In this document: one piece after another, positions 34,170 to 51,300 of the stretch
Layout: every line of letters starts with the position of its first letter
Numbering within the stretch: the first letter of the stretch is position 1
From: Salvelinus alpinus
Taxonomy: Eukaryota; Chordata; Actinopteri; Salmoniformes; Salmonidae
DNA: 64,000 nt
NCBI RefSeq assembly: GCF_045679555.1
Contig: NC_092122.1
Coordinates: 8,117,003 to 8,181,002, forward strand
Reading direction: 5' to 3'
Notes under the pieces: model-generated
Databases searched by the model: none
Seen by the model: only the letters and a program-made list of their open reading frames with translations
Told to the model about the DNA's origin: nothing
Translations under genes and position numbers: made by a program

Positions 34170-34486
34170 ACAAATATAAACGCAACATGCAACAATTTCA
34201 AAGATTTGCTGAGTAACAGTTCACGTAAAGTAATCAGTCAATTGAAATCAATAAATTAGGCCCTAAACTATGGATTTCACATGACTGGGCAGGGGTGCAG
34301 GAATGGCTGGACCTGGGAGGGCACAGGCCCACCTACTGGGGAGCCAGACCCAGCCAATCAGAATGAGTTTTTTTCGCACAGAAATACTCCTCAGCCTTTT
34401 GTGCGTATGGAGCATTTCTGGGATTTGTTTTATTTCAGCTCATGAAACATGGGACTAACACTTTACATGTTGCGTTTATATTTTTG
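34170..34486. mobile_element. Tc1/mariner-type MITE with TATAAACGCAACATG ends
   Basis: ACAAATATAAACGCAACATG at the left is the inverted complement of CATGTTGCGTTTATATTTTTGT (34466-34487) at the right. No coding sequence lies between. It splits another dispersed repeat: GGCAAGACAGCACAAA is on its left and TCTGGAACCAGGCTAG on its right, which are joined in other copies. Its right end is about 65 bp from the fgd4 exon at 34550. Confidence 0.8.
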
Positions 34487-34549
34487 TTCTGGAACCAGGC
34501 TAGGATAGATCCCTTACTCAACTTCACCCTCCTCCCTCCTTGTCTGCAG

Positions 34550-39748
<5,199 letters not shown>

Positions 39749-39768
39749 GGTCCCCTTGCAGGGGACAG

Positions 39769-40005
39769 GTGACTGGTGTTGTCAATGAAAATGGGATGGT
39801 GGTTAATGACAACGCCATGGTTGGCAATGGCAAGGGGACGGTCATCAATGGCAACGAAAGTGTCACTGATAATGGTTACGGGAGTGTCGCCAATAGAAAC
39901 GGGATGGCTGTCAATGACAGCGAGGACGCACGCTCAAACAGCCTCAGTGTTCAAACACACACTATCCTCCAGTCTCTGCACTTGTGTTCAGTGTTAAGGC
40001 CTTAA
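39769..40005 (+). other. orphan frame with Asn/Gly heptad repeat after fgd4
   Basis: Just beyond the fgd4 stop, a different frame stays open from 39736 to TAA at 40003-40005. From 39781 to about 39930 it consists of seven degenerate 21-24 bp units, each reading roughly V-N-x-N-G-M-V (VNENGMV, VNDNAMV, GNGKGTV, INGNESV, TDNGYGSV, ANRNGMA, VNDSEDA). It overlaps the end of the fgd4 exon, so a one-base shift between 39736 and 39746 would fuse them. It stops at the border of the next foldback element. Whether it is coding is unknown. Confidence 0.4.
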
Positions 40006-40690
40006 TGAGATCCAAAAGTATTGGGATAGTGACATATTTGAAATGATACAATGACTGAGGTTAAAGTGCAGACTATCTGCTTTAATAAAAGGGTATTTTC
40101 ATCCATATCGGGTGACCTGTTTATAAATTACAGCATGTTTTGTACATAGTCCCCCCATGTTAGGGGACCCATCTATTGGGACAAATTCACTTATATGGAT
40201 ATTAGAGTAGTACAAAGCATTTGGTCCCATATTCCTAGCATGCAATGATGACATCAAGCTTGTGACTCTACAAACTTGTTGGATGCATTTGCTGTTTGTT
40301 TTGGTTGTTTCAGATTATTATGTGCCCAATAGAAATGAATGGTAAATAATATATTGTGTAATTTTGGAGTCACTTGTATTGTAAAAGAAGAATAGAATAT
40401 GTTTCTAAACACTTCTACATTAATGTGGATGCTACCATGATTCTGGAACTTTCTACTACTTTAATACACATAAGTGCATTTTTCCCCAATTCTTTTGGTC
40501 CCCTAAAATGGGGAGGACTATGTACAAAAGGTACTGCAATTTCTAAATGTTGGATGAAAATACCCTCAAAGTTGACAGTCTACACTTTAACCCCACCGTC
40601 ATTGTATAATTTGAAATCTAAAGTGCTAGAGTACAGAGCCCAAATAAACAAAAATGTCACTGTCCTAATATTTTTGGCGCTCTCTGTATA
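40006..40690. mobile_element. foldback element, same family as 2793-3832
   Basis: The left end GAGATCCAAAAGTATTGGGA is inverted against the right end TCCTAATATTTTTGGCGCTC. Internal blocks TGAAATGATACAATGACTGAGG and CAAAGTTGACAGTCTACACT are also inverted counterparts. The interior carries AAACATTTGCT-type sequence shared with 3545-3832. It sits directly at the end of the orphan frame after fgd4. Confidence 0.75.
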
Positions 40691-41875
40691 CCGTAATGGG
40701 TTGGCAATGAGATTAATTTGTGTAAAAACTCGAGAGAAGCAATGTGTTCTGCCTATCCCTATCTGAATAAGAAAATAAATTAACCTTATAGTTTGTATTT
40801 GAAATGATTTACCTTTTGAAAAAATAAAGTTAAACTTGTATAAAAGAGAAGCAAGGTGTTCATTTGAACTAGAAAATAAAAGTTTGAAACTTATCAGCTA
40901 AGTTTCTTATGCTAGCAGTATGTGTTATTAAAGAGATTCTCCTATACTTCTGTATACTTTTTTCCCAGTAGTTCCGAAAGTAGCACTCACAACCCAACAA
41001 AGGTCCCCGAAAAGTGCGTACTACATGCAGATATGTGGACCACGTCATTGCTCTCTCGATTAATCCCACCTGTGTAGGCGTGTTTTGTATCAGCTGGAAG
41101 TTGATTGCCTTCGATTTGGAACCGGGCTGCCTTCTGGGTTTGAACCAGGTGCCCCTTTCAAAGTCCACTGCCAAGTCTGCTCAAACGAAAACTGACATAA
41201 TTACATGCGTATGTAATTACTAGGATTCTGTGTTTTCCCATGCAAAAGGGATTGCTTTTGATAAAAAAGCTATTATCTGTCTTCCCAATGAGACATTTTT
41301 AGAAAATTCTAACATTTTACTTTATGGAAAGAGAGATTTTTCTGGAAGATGCACCATGCTGCCTTGTTGACAAAATGACAGAGCTGTGCAGATTACTGTT
41401 CCATTTGAGAAGGGCGCTCCTCTCTCCCCGCTTTCGCCCAATGATGTAAGGGGCCATAGACCGGTGCCCCGCCTGCTTATACCAATAGGCTGCAACCTTT
41501 CTCTGCTGTGGCCACTGAGCCGTTGGGTCCGCCCTGCAACATCATTGGATAACGCTGGGCAGGCCTCTTGCTAGCTCTCGCTCAGATACGAGAGGCTGAA
41601 GCTCATTGGCTAGAACTCGAATTGCCAGGAGGCTGGCCCACGTGGGGGGAAATGTAGGGATGCAGCATAGCTTCAAGAAAAGTCGCTTTCAATCTAGGGA
41701 TTTCGTGGCTAATTGATGTAAAAAAGTAATTATTCTCATAGATTATGCATGTATGAACACATTCAGCCCAAAGTGGGAGGTTTAAAAAAGACTTTCACCA
41801 AAGTACAGGAGCATGTCTTTAAGTAAATATATTCCTTTGGAGAAGTTCTACACGTTTTATGGAGATGGAGACCTT
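40691..41875. other. intergenic, no gene seen
   Basis: AATAAA signals at 40774-40779 and 40823-40828 on the plus strand could serve fgd4 transcripts. The remaining sequence has a modestly GC-rich block at about 41400-41660 but no frame or domain I can support. The missing fgd4 second PH domain was looked for here and not found. Confidence 0.45.
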
Positions 41876-42290
41876 CCACTATATACACTACATGACCAAA
41901 AGTATGTGGACACCTGCTTGTTGAACATCTCATTCCGAATCATGGGCGTTTAATATGGAGTTGGTCCCCCCTTTTGCTGTTATAACAGCCTCCACTCTTC
42001 TGGGAAGGCTTTATACTAGATGTTGGAACATTTCTGCGAGTACTTGTTTCCATTCAGCTACACAAGCATTAGTTTGGTCGGGCAATGACGCTGGGCGATA
42101 AGACCTGGCTCGCAGTCAGCGTTCCAATATATCCCAAAGGTGTTCAATGGAGTTGAGGTCAGGGCTCTGTGCAGGCCAGTCAAGTTCTTCCACACCGATC
42201 TCAACAAACCATTCCTGTATATACCTCGCTTTGTGCACAGGGGCATTGTCATGCTGAAAAAACATGTTACATTTCTTATGCAGTTCCTAA
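41876..42290 (-). mobile_element. Tc1-like transposon fragment (one end)
   Basis: The end begins TATACACTACATGACCAAAA, a terminal motif of another fish Tc1-like family. The minus strand encodes part of the transposase C-terminus ([16 protein letters not shown]), which includes the last catalytic glutamate. Sequence stops matching at about 42290 and no second terminal repeat was found nearby, so it is a truncated copy. Confidence 0.8.
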
Positions 42291-42846
42291 CTACATTTTG
42301 TATGTGTGTAGATAAGTGGACAGAATGCAGTCTCCGCTAACGCGAGAATGTTGCTTTTCAATCACGCTGAACTTCTGTGACACGGATTGAATAGAGACCC
42401 AAAAGATTTTGAGAATTTCTGACCATAATTGCAGCCATGAGTGCCATACTGAAAGCCAGTGAGGAGGAGGTGGAGGAGCTGAAGAGAGAGAATGCAGTTT
42501 GAAGTAATTTGGCCAACAACTGTTTCTCATGTGTTGATTAAAATTGTAATTTTTATTTTTTTGTAGGCAGTTTATTTTATGCCTATTTCTCATGTGTTTC
42601 CTTTCATATGATTTTAGCCCTGGAGACCATCGTGGCATCCAGTGAGTGACAACACAGGTAATCAAACTTTGTCAAAAAAAACATTCTACTTAAGGTAGGT
42701 TTAACAAATGTTAAGTTTACTAATGTGTCCTTTCCTGTATTCACAGCTTTGGAAGCTGTAAATGATGTAATGATTTCTGATGTGAACAGTTCTGATGAAT
42801 CAATAAAGAGCATCATTTTAAAAAAAGCCAGACAACTCTTTTGTTT

Positions 42847-43034
42847 ACATTTTTATTTATTTTTTTTAATTTAGCAGACGCTCTTATTCAGAGCGATTTA
42901 CAGGAGCAATTAGGGTTAAGTGCCTTGCTCAAGGGCACATTGACAGATTTTTCACCTATTCAGTATTGGGCTTCAAACCAGCGACCATTCGGTTACTGGT
43001 CCAACGCTCATAACCACTAGGCTACCTGCCACCC
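42847..43034 (-). mobile_element. tRNA-derived SINE
   Basis: On the minus strand the head reads GGTGGCAGGTAGCCTAGTGG with A box TAGCCTAGTGG, then a B box GCTGGTTTGAAGCCC. A tRNA-unrelated body contains GCCCTTGAGCAAGGCACTTA, and the 3' part CTCTGAATAAGAGCGTCTGC ends in an A/T-rich tail. Head and order are typical of fish tRNA-type SINEs. Confidence 0.85.
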
Positions 43035-43079
43035 TCAGTCATTCACAGTTTACCATCACTGACTTAAAGTGTCTCCATT

Positions 43080-43246
43080 ACAGGAGGTTGGTGGAACCTT
43101 AATTGGGGAGGATGGGCTTGTGGTAATGGCTGGAGCGGAATAAATGGAATGGTATCAAACACATAGTTTCCATGTGTTTGATACCATTCCATTAACTCCA
43201 TTCCATCCATTATTATGAGCCGTCCTCCCCTCACCAGCCTCCACTG
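43080..43246. mobile_element. short palindromic MITE
   Basis: AGGAGGTTGGTGGAACC at the left and TCACCAGCCTCCACTGG at the right are inverted counterparts. The centre AATGGTATCAAACACATAG faces CATGTGTTTGATACCATT. Nearly the whole 167 bp can fold on itself. It lies directly beside the SINE at 42847-43034. Confidence 0.85.
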
Positions 43247-43415
43247 GTCCATTACTGTAGATCTGCTTTTCTTTGTATTTCTGACAGTCACAATTGCGGA
43301 GGTGCAAACTAAAAACAATTTAAACCTCAACAGAAATGGAGACAGTAGTTTTTACCATTCCCTTCGTATGTTTGACATCGAGAGTTGCGGAAACACACAC
43401 AAAAGCAGAACATTT

Positions 43416-43840
43416 TTGTTTTGAACCCACAACCTCTAAGTGTTGAGGTAGAGATAGAACCACTACACCACCATCACATTGTATGTTTGACAATTAAAGT
43501 CGCGGAAATGTACACAAAAGCTAAGTAGATGAGGTTTGAAGCTAGAACCTCTTGGTCTCAAGGCAGTAATTGAACTATTGCACCACCACCTTCATCACAT
43601 TTGATACCATACTCTGTATGTTTGACATCGAGTTGCTGAAACGTACGCAATAGTATAGGAAATTAGGTTCGAACTTGCAACCTCTTGGTCTGAAGGATGG
43701 GATTTAACCATTGAGCCACCAGCTAATTCACATTTTTCACTCTTTGTGTATTTGACATAGAGAACTGCGGAAACACACAAAAGCATACGTTTAGATTTGA
43801 GGCCAAAACCTCTTGGTCAAACAGCTGTGATTAAAGGTAC
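43416..43840 (-). repeat. tandem array of four decayed tRNA-like units
   Basis: Units begin on the plus strand at about 43416, 43531, 43664 and 43791 (spacing 116-133 bp). Read on the minus strand each has an A-box-like start (GGTGGTGTAGTGGTTC, TGGTGGTGCAATAGTTC, GGTGGCTCAATGGTTAAA) and about 40 bases later a B-box-like end (GGTTGTGGGTTCAAAAC, GGTTCTAGCTTCAAACC, GGTTGCAAGTTCGAACC). The third unit matches the A-box consensus TRGYNNANNGG exactly. Linkers share TGTTTGACATCGAG and GCGGAAACACACACAAAAGC. This looks like multimerised tRNA-derived repeat rather than functional tRNA genes. Confidence 0.65.
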
Positions 43841-43963
43841 ATTTTTAAAGTCATATAAAGTTGATACATTTCTATGTTGGACGTCATAAGAAAGTGTGCT
43901 GGTGAGTCCAGACCCCTCTTTCACCAGAAACCAAATCCACATGTGAACTAGTATTGTGTACTT

Positions 43964-44144
43964 AGGGCTCGATTCAGTCCGTATCACGGAAGTTGCGCGA
44001 CTGAACTGTAAAGGGGATTTCCCAATGAGCTGACATATGCAGCGTTCACTCTGAATGCAGTCTCCGCGAACGCGTAAACGTTGCCTTTAAATGAATATCG
44101 CACTGTAGCGTGGATCTTCAGCGCTACGGATTGAATCGGGCCCT
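43964..44144. mobile_element. foldback MITE (GGGCTCGATTCAGTCCGTA ends)
   Basis: GGGCTCGATTCAGTCCGTAT at the left is inverted against CGCTACGGATTGAATCGGGCCC at the right. It encodes nothing. A fragment of the same family (GCAGTCTCCGCTAACGCGAG) lies at about 42325-42395. Confidence 0.75.
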
Positions 44145-44566
44145 TAGTATCATATCCGTAGTATCATGATTATGGATGGTGTTGATGGCCATTTCTATAC
44201 AATGCTGACCACAGAGGTTCTGGGCTTACCAGTGACTTAATGGGATCATTTTATAATAAAACACATTCTACAGATCCCTTTCTATTTACAGACAAAAGTT
44301 TGGTGATTTCTTCTCTCAAAAACATAAATAAATAGATGTCCTATTAAGAGAAGTGACAAATCCTCCCTCAGTTCGATGACATGACCACAGACTTTAGATT
44401 TGACTCCCCATTTGAAAACATAAGGAAACCTAAGCATGACTTCCTTGGTAAGTTCTGCTCCTAGGCACCGAATCTCCAGAGTTCCAGGATGTTTCTGGTT
44501 GGCTCCACTCCTCCAGAAAAAGAGGGTTGGGGATAGACATGAATGACATTCCTCTGTACTGTACAT

Positions 44567-44572
44567 TTTATT
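44567..44572 (-). promoter_or_regulatory. candidate dennd11 polyadenylation signal
   Basis: AATAAA on the minus strand lies about 390 bases after the dennd11 stop codon. It is one of a few possible signals in the region and is given as a candidate only. Confidence 0.3.
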
Positions 44573-44712
44573 GACAGGCAGGAAGGCGATGGTTAACAAT
44601 CCAGACTGAGCATCCATGAATGTCACAGGACAGTGCCAAGAACCAAATTCCATTAGTCTTTTCTGGTTCAGTGGCTCTCTCCATTCATTTGCTTTTTTGG
44701 CCTGAGAGTCTC

Positions 44713-44835
44713 CCGTATTCATAAAGCATCTGAGTAGGAATGCTGATCTAGGATCAGGTCCCCCCTGTCCATGTAATGAGCTCTAAAAGACTAAACGGAT
44801 CTGAGATCAGCACTACTGAGACGCTTTATGAATAC
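44713..44835. mobile_element. foldback MITE (GTATTCATAAAGC ends)
   Basis: GTATTCATAAAGCATCTGAG at the left is inverted against CTGAGACGCTTTATGAATAC at the right. The interior pair GATCTAGGATCAG / CTGAGATCAG is also complementary. It lies about 130 bp beyond the dennd11 stop codon, probably within its 3' untranslated region. Confidence 0.75.
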
Positions 44836-44961
44836 AGGCTCTGGTCTCAGCCTTGCCAAAGTATTCTGACCTCTCATAGTCCAGGCTCCAGACTGTCTGT
44901 ATTGAGTCTGTGTGTCTAGGGGTGTAGGACCCTGTATGTCAGTCAGTGTGCCACCCAGGCC

Positions 44962-47900
44962 TCAGCTGCAGCAAGGGTGATCGGTGACCAGGAGGCTGTC
45001 ATAGCCGTATGTCTCCAGCAGGTGGAGTAGGAAGAGCCTGTCTCCGTGAGGGTCTAGCCCCATGGCCCTCACACTCTCCTGGGTTAGGATGGGCTCAGGG
45101 CTCCCTGCCACCTCACTCAGCGTCTGGAAGATACGGTTATTCTGCTCCAGGAAAAACCTACAACGGTAAGGAAAAGTAACTTAAAAATTAAGAAATACTT
45201 TTCTTTTTTAACAATGTTTTCATGGACATTTGTATTTAGTTTATATGTAGAAATAAACTGCTTAAATGTAAAAAAAAAAAAAAAAAAAAAAAATCTATTT
45301 TGAAGAGTTCTTTATAACGCCAGTTGTAGACTGGGTCCTGGTGTAATATACTAACAGAATGAAGTGGTCCTCTTCACTGGACACACAGTCTCCATTCTCC
45401 TCCTGAGAATATAACAGCATCTGCCTGGAAACACAATGCTGTCATTATTATCATCACTTATATCCTCTGTATCGACTACAAGAAGATAACATTAACAACA
45501 TTCTCCTCCTCAGGTTGTTTTGCAGACTGTACTGTACCTCTGTTCAGTGAGTTTGCGGTACTTCTCTCGGTCTGCAGTGTTGAGACGCAGTAAAGGCTTC
45601 AGACTCTCTCTGGTTGTCCTCACATTCTGGTTATCCACATAGACATCATACAGGTCCCGCTTCTCCTCAAAGATCTTCTCTGTGGTGCCTACACACACAA
45701 GCCCCTCAGGTTTATTGTAATGAGGGTAAAAAGTCTCAAGTGTATTCCGCTCTGTCTCTCATAGATGTGAAAGAAATAGACTGGTTGTAGAAGTGATAAC
45801 AAAACCCTACAATGCATCCACCATATTGCTTTCACCCATCTTCAGTTTTCAGATCAGTACAGATGAATTAAAGGGGAAGTTGAAGACTATGAAAATGCCC
45901 TATTCCCTGACTCCAGACACTCACATGCTACGTAGGACAGTTCCGTATCCAGGGTATCGATGTCTGCCACGTTGACATAGAAGAAGGGGCGGAACTCTGG
46001 CACGGCCACGCCCACCCCCGGGATGGACACGTTGGCCAGGCAACAGCAGCAGTACACTAGGGAGGACAGGAAATAGAGAAAGTTAATGAAAATGTATATA
46101 AAAGTGTATGTTTAAGAGTACATAGGTGAGTAGCATTGTGTTCTTTTGAGCGCGAAGAAAACAAACGCAACTGAGAAGTTACTGTGTGTGTCTGTGTCTG
46201 TGTCTGTGCTTGCGTCCATATCAGTGGACGCAAGCACAACAATGTCTGTGCGTGTGCATAGTGTGTTAGTGCTCCCCCTCACCTCTATAACAGACCACGC
46301 CTACAGGTGGAGGAGAGAAGATGAGGATACGTCTCCTCAGCAGAGCTAACTTCCACAGGACCATGATCTGCTCCCCAAAGAACTGGATGAACTGAGACAT
46401 GCAGCCAGCTGGGTGGGTGATCTGGAGGGAGGAGGAGAGCTACTGTCATCATCATCATCATCATCATCACCACCATCAATACTAGCAGCACAATAACACA
46501 CACACAGACTCCTATCACCTGAAATACCATTTCATATTCCCGTAATAGTAAACCACAACCTCTCACCTTCATCTCAGGGTGCATACAGTGGTTGAGTGCT
46601 GCTCCCCAGGGACTGCCAGGACATGCAGTAACCACACTCTCCCCATCGGGGGGCAGCACTGATCTCTTATCCTCAAAGAACGCCTCCAGAGGAGAGTACT
46701 GGCCAGGAGTTTTCAACTGGAGCCTGGATCAGACACACACACATGTACGCACACACACAAATTGAAAGTCATACAGGCAATGTAAGCAGAATGCATGCAG
46801 GTAATTATATTCGAGCAAGGGCCTGAGATGGACAGGAAAAGACAGACAGAACGTAAGAATGAGACTGGGATAGAGATTCACATCAGGGGGTTTTAATATC
46901 ACCTCTGAAGGGTTCATCCCAAAAGATGGTCCATTTAACCCAAGAACCAGTGGTAATGTAAGATTCGGGCTCATTTATAGCTATCTAATGTAAAGCCATT
47001 GTGTATCTGTCTAGGAATGGGTCTGTTTATGTGTCTGGGGGAAGATTACCATAGTGGGGTCTCTCCTTGTCACCCTATAATAACAGAGTAGGTAGAAGTT
47101 GCTCCTAAACACTGATACAGGAACAGTTGTTTCCATCCCCCCTAATGATAAATTAGGATTGGGAGTAGGGTAATCTGATCCTAGGTCGGTTGTTAGGGGC
47201 AACTTCCACTTCGAGCTATGCTAACATCGTCAGCATTCTCTCTTCAACTCTACTAAGGGTTGACATCTAAATTGCAATCTGTGTTTATAACATTGACAAC
47301 TGAAAATGTGAGTTATGCATGCAGAGTAGGCCTCATGTTAGGATTCATCCTGGCCTATCAATGCAACAGTAGTGTCCTTGAAACAACAGATGAGCATGCT
47401 ACTCACACTAAAAAGTGATGGGCTTGGATTCCTGTTAAGGCAAGGGCCGATTTCATGGTTTTACTGCTAACCTACAAAGCATTACATGGGCTTGCTCCTA
47501 CCTATATTTCCGTTTTGGTCCTGCTGTACATACCTACACGTACGCTACGGTCACAAGATGCAGGCCTCCTTACTGTCCCTAGAATTTCTAAGCAAACAGC
47601 TGGAGGCAGGGCTTTCTCCTATAGAGCTCCATTTTTATGGAATGGTCTGCCTACCCATGTGAGAGACGCAGACTCGGTCTCAACCTTTAAGGCTTTACTG
47701 AAGACTCATCTCTTCAGTAGGTCCTATGATTGAGTGTAGTCTGGCCCAGGAGTGTGAAGGTGAACGGAAAGGCACTGGAGCAACGAACCGCCCTTGATGT
47801 CTCTGCCTGGCCGGTTCCCCGCTCTCCACTGGGATTCTCTGCCTCTAACCCTATTACAGGGGCTGAGTCACTGGCTTACTGGTGCTCTTCCATACCGTCC

Positions 47901-48295
47901 CTAGGAGGGGTGCGTCACTTGAGTGGGTTGAGTCACTGACGTGATCTTCCTGTCTGGGTTGGCGTCCCCCCTTGGGTTGTGCCGTGGCGGAGATCTTTGT
48001 GGGCAATACTCGGCCTTGTCTCAGGATGGTAAGATGGTGGTTGAAGATATCCGTCTAGTGGTGTGGGGGCTGTGCTTTGGCAAAGTGGGTGGGGTTATAT
48101 CCTGCCTGTTTGGCCCTGTCCGGGGGTATCGTCGGATGGAGCCACAGTGTCTCCCGACCCCTCCTGTCTCAGCCTCCAGTATTTATGCTTCAGTAGTTTA
48201 TGTGTCGGGGGGCTAGGGTCAGTCTGTTATATCTGGAGTATTTCTCCTGTCCTGTGTGAATTTAAGTATGTTCTCTCTAATTCTCTCTCTCTCCC

Positions 48296-48347
<52 letters not shown>

Positions 48348-51300
48348 TCGGAGGACCTGAGCCCTAGGACCATGCCTCAGGACTACCTGCCCTGATGACT
48401 CCTTGCTGTCCCCAGTCCACCTGGCCGTGCTGCTGCTCCAGTTTCAACTGTTCTGCCTATGGAACCCTGACCTGTTCACCGGACGTGCTACCTGTCCCAG
48501 ACCTGCTGTTTTCAACTCTCTAGAGGCAGCAGGAGCGGTAAAGATACTTTGAATGATCGGCTATGAAAAGCCAACTGACATTTACTCCTGAGGTGCTGAC
48601 ATGTTGCACCCTTGACATCCACTGTGATTATTATTATTAATTGACCCTGCTGGTCATCTCTGAACATTTGAACATCATTGGCCATGTTCTGTTATAATCT
48701 CCACCCGGCACAGCCAGAAGAGGACTGGCCACCCCTCATAGCCTGGTTCCTCTCTAGGTTTCTTCCTAGGTTCTGGCCTTTCTAGGGAGTTTTTCCAAGC
48801 CACCGTGCTTCTACACCTGCATTGCTTGCTGTTTGGGGTTTTAGGCTGGGTTTCTGTACAGCACTTTGAGATATCAGCTGATGTAAGAAGGGCTTTATAA
48901 ATACATTTGATTGATTGATTGATTGATGGGCTACAAACAACCCAATTTCGGTTATTTGGTAACCCAGAGCTGGTTACATAATGGACAGAACACATGTTGG
49001 GTTATTTTGACCCAGCCAGTTGGGTTACATGTATAGCCCAACAAATTGGGATTACCCAAACATGGGTTAATTTAACTATCAATTGGTTATTTTTACTCTC
49101 ATGCTGGTTGACCTAGCAGGTGGGTATTTTTTAATGTAATCCTTAGGTTATTTTCAGGAGGCGTGGTTTATTAGTGTGAGTAAATGTAATTCCTGTTCAT
49201 CATGTTAAGTTTACATACTGCAAATTAAAATGTTCCTTTTTATTTGTATTTTTATTATACATTCTTCTATAATATTAAAGATGCACTATGCAGAAATCAC
49301 TCTACCATTTCCTGGTTGCTACAATTCTAATAGTTAGCCTAATTTCAGTTTATGTGACAAAACGAGCAAGTATAGTGTAGAGAATCATTGTACCATCTAA
49401 ACCAGGGTTTCCCAAACTCAGTCCTCGGTCAGGTCGCCCCAAAAGTTACATATTGCAGATATAAGATTATTTATTACATATTATAATAAGGTATACCACC
49501 TTATTGGATGCCAACAATGAGGTTACATAGGCTTTAAGAGAACTCATACACTTCTGTAAGCAGCTACAAAAATGCACATTTACTCTCATGGGTGCCTAAA
49601 AGAGGAAGCGCGAGAAAGAGCGAAAAAGAGACAGTGCTGTTTTTTACTCTACAATATGTTTGTGTACAACATAGGCTGAGTCTGAAATTGGCACCCTATT
49701 CCCTATTAGTACACTACTTTTGACCAGAGGTTGCCAGCACAACTTTTGACTCTTGTCAAAAGTAGTGCACTATATAGGGAATAGGGTGCCACTTTCAGAC
49801 TCAGCCTATCTTGTTGAGCAGGATATCTGACACCCCTTGACTCTCACACACCATGTTTAATGCATGAGATAATTATAAATACCAGGGAGACGACTGTGAC
49901 TTGAGGAGAAAGAAAGAGAGACTGACATGAGAGAGGATACAGAGAGTGAAAGAAAGTGAGAGAGAGTGAAAGAGAGCATGGGGGCTATAGAGTACAAGAA
50001 ACAGAGAAAGAGAGATCCAGAGAAAGATTGGGAGAGGGGGAGAGAGGGTAGAGGGGGAGTGAAAGAGAGAGTAGAAGAAAGAAAGATCCAGTGATAGAAA
50101 TAGAGAGAGTGACGGGAAAAAATAGTGTGTGTGAAAAACAGCGACCAAAAAAAGAGAAAGAGAGAGACAAAGACAGAGAGGATTGATATTATCGATAGAT
50201 AACATAACTTAAATGGGTTCTACCTGACTTGGTGTTCCAGGAAGCCCATGTATCGGTACAGCAGGGTGTAAGAGGTTGACAGGATACCCACAGACTTCAT
50301 TCTTGCCCCCCTCTCCACCACACTCTCCACCGCCATGTTGGCAAAGCACGCCAGGCCAAAGTACCCGCCCTTACGGAAGTATCTGTGGGGGGCCAGAGAA
50401 AGAACCATGAGTCAAGCCAAGGGAACATACTGCCCTGCCATTTGGCTGTTTTCTCTGCTGACCATCAGATCTAAAGTTTTGCTGTCCTTGGCAGCAAAAT
50501 CTAATTGTTTAATCTAAAAGGTCTTCCTCGCCTTCACTTGTATGCTTTCCTTCATCAGCTTTGCTATGAAAGAACAGGGCAGAGGAGAATAGGACACCGG
50601 TGGCGTTCCCCTATTGTCATGGCTGTTCCTGTGATGTCAAATGAGTTTAAATGAAGGAGACGAGGACAGGAAGCCTATTAGACTACTGAGATGCATCCAG
50701 GATAGAATACAAAGAAAGGATGCCACTTTATACTATTGAGAGATGCACTCAGGATAGGTTCAAAATAAAGGAATCCAGTTTATATGATTGAGATGCAGCC
50801 GGGTGTACTTACATGAAGTCGCTGGAGACTCTGTGGGAGCCGCTGGCCATAGCCTTGAACTCTACTCCCTCCAGGTTCATGTCCCCTGGCAGACACCACT
50901 CTAACATGTTACCTAAACAGTAAACACACGCACACACACATAAAGGGGAGTGAAATTAGGTAATACTGTAGGTATGGTTACCATAACAACTGTCCTAGAA
51001 ATCTGTGCAAATCTGCATGTAGATCAACCAACCAACCACAGGCCTCAAACTATTTGGAATAAGCCGTCATTACCCAATTAAGTCAATTCCCTCATTGATT
51101 AAAGTAATTCAATCTGCAGTGAAATCCACAGGCTGACTCCCTCTCTCTCCTAATCACTCATTAGAATGTATAGTCCCAGACAGTCTCAAGAATACGTACA
51201 TAACAACTAATTGGTTGTGAAGCCGGTGGTCAGACATTATCAATAGATGTGTATATCTAGCCTACTATGGCTTATACCTCTCTGATATTCCGAGGTGAAT

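Noticed and set aside
42058-42252. 64-codon minus-strand frame [17 protein letters not shown]...
   Set aside because: It is a shadow frame of the Tc1-like fragment; the transposase reading lies in another phase.
43416-43840. Functional tRNA genes
   Set aside because: Only A- and B-box-like blocks are preserved; I cannot draw a full cloverleaf with acceptor stem for any unit.
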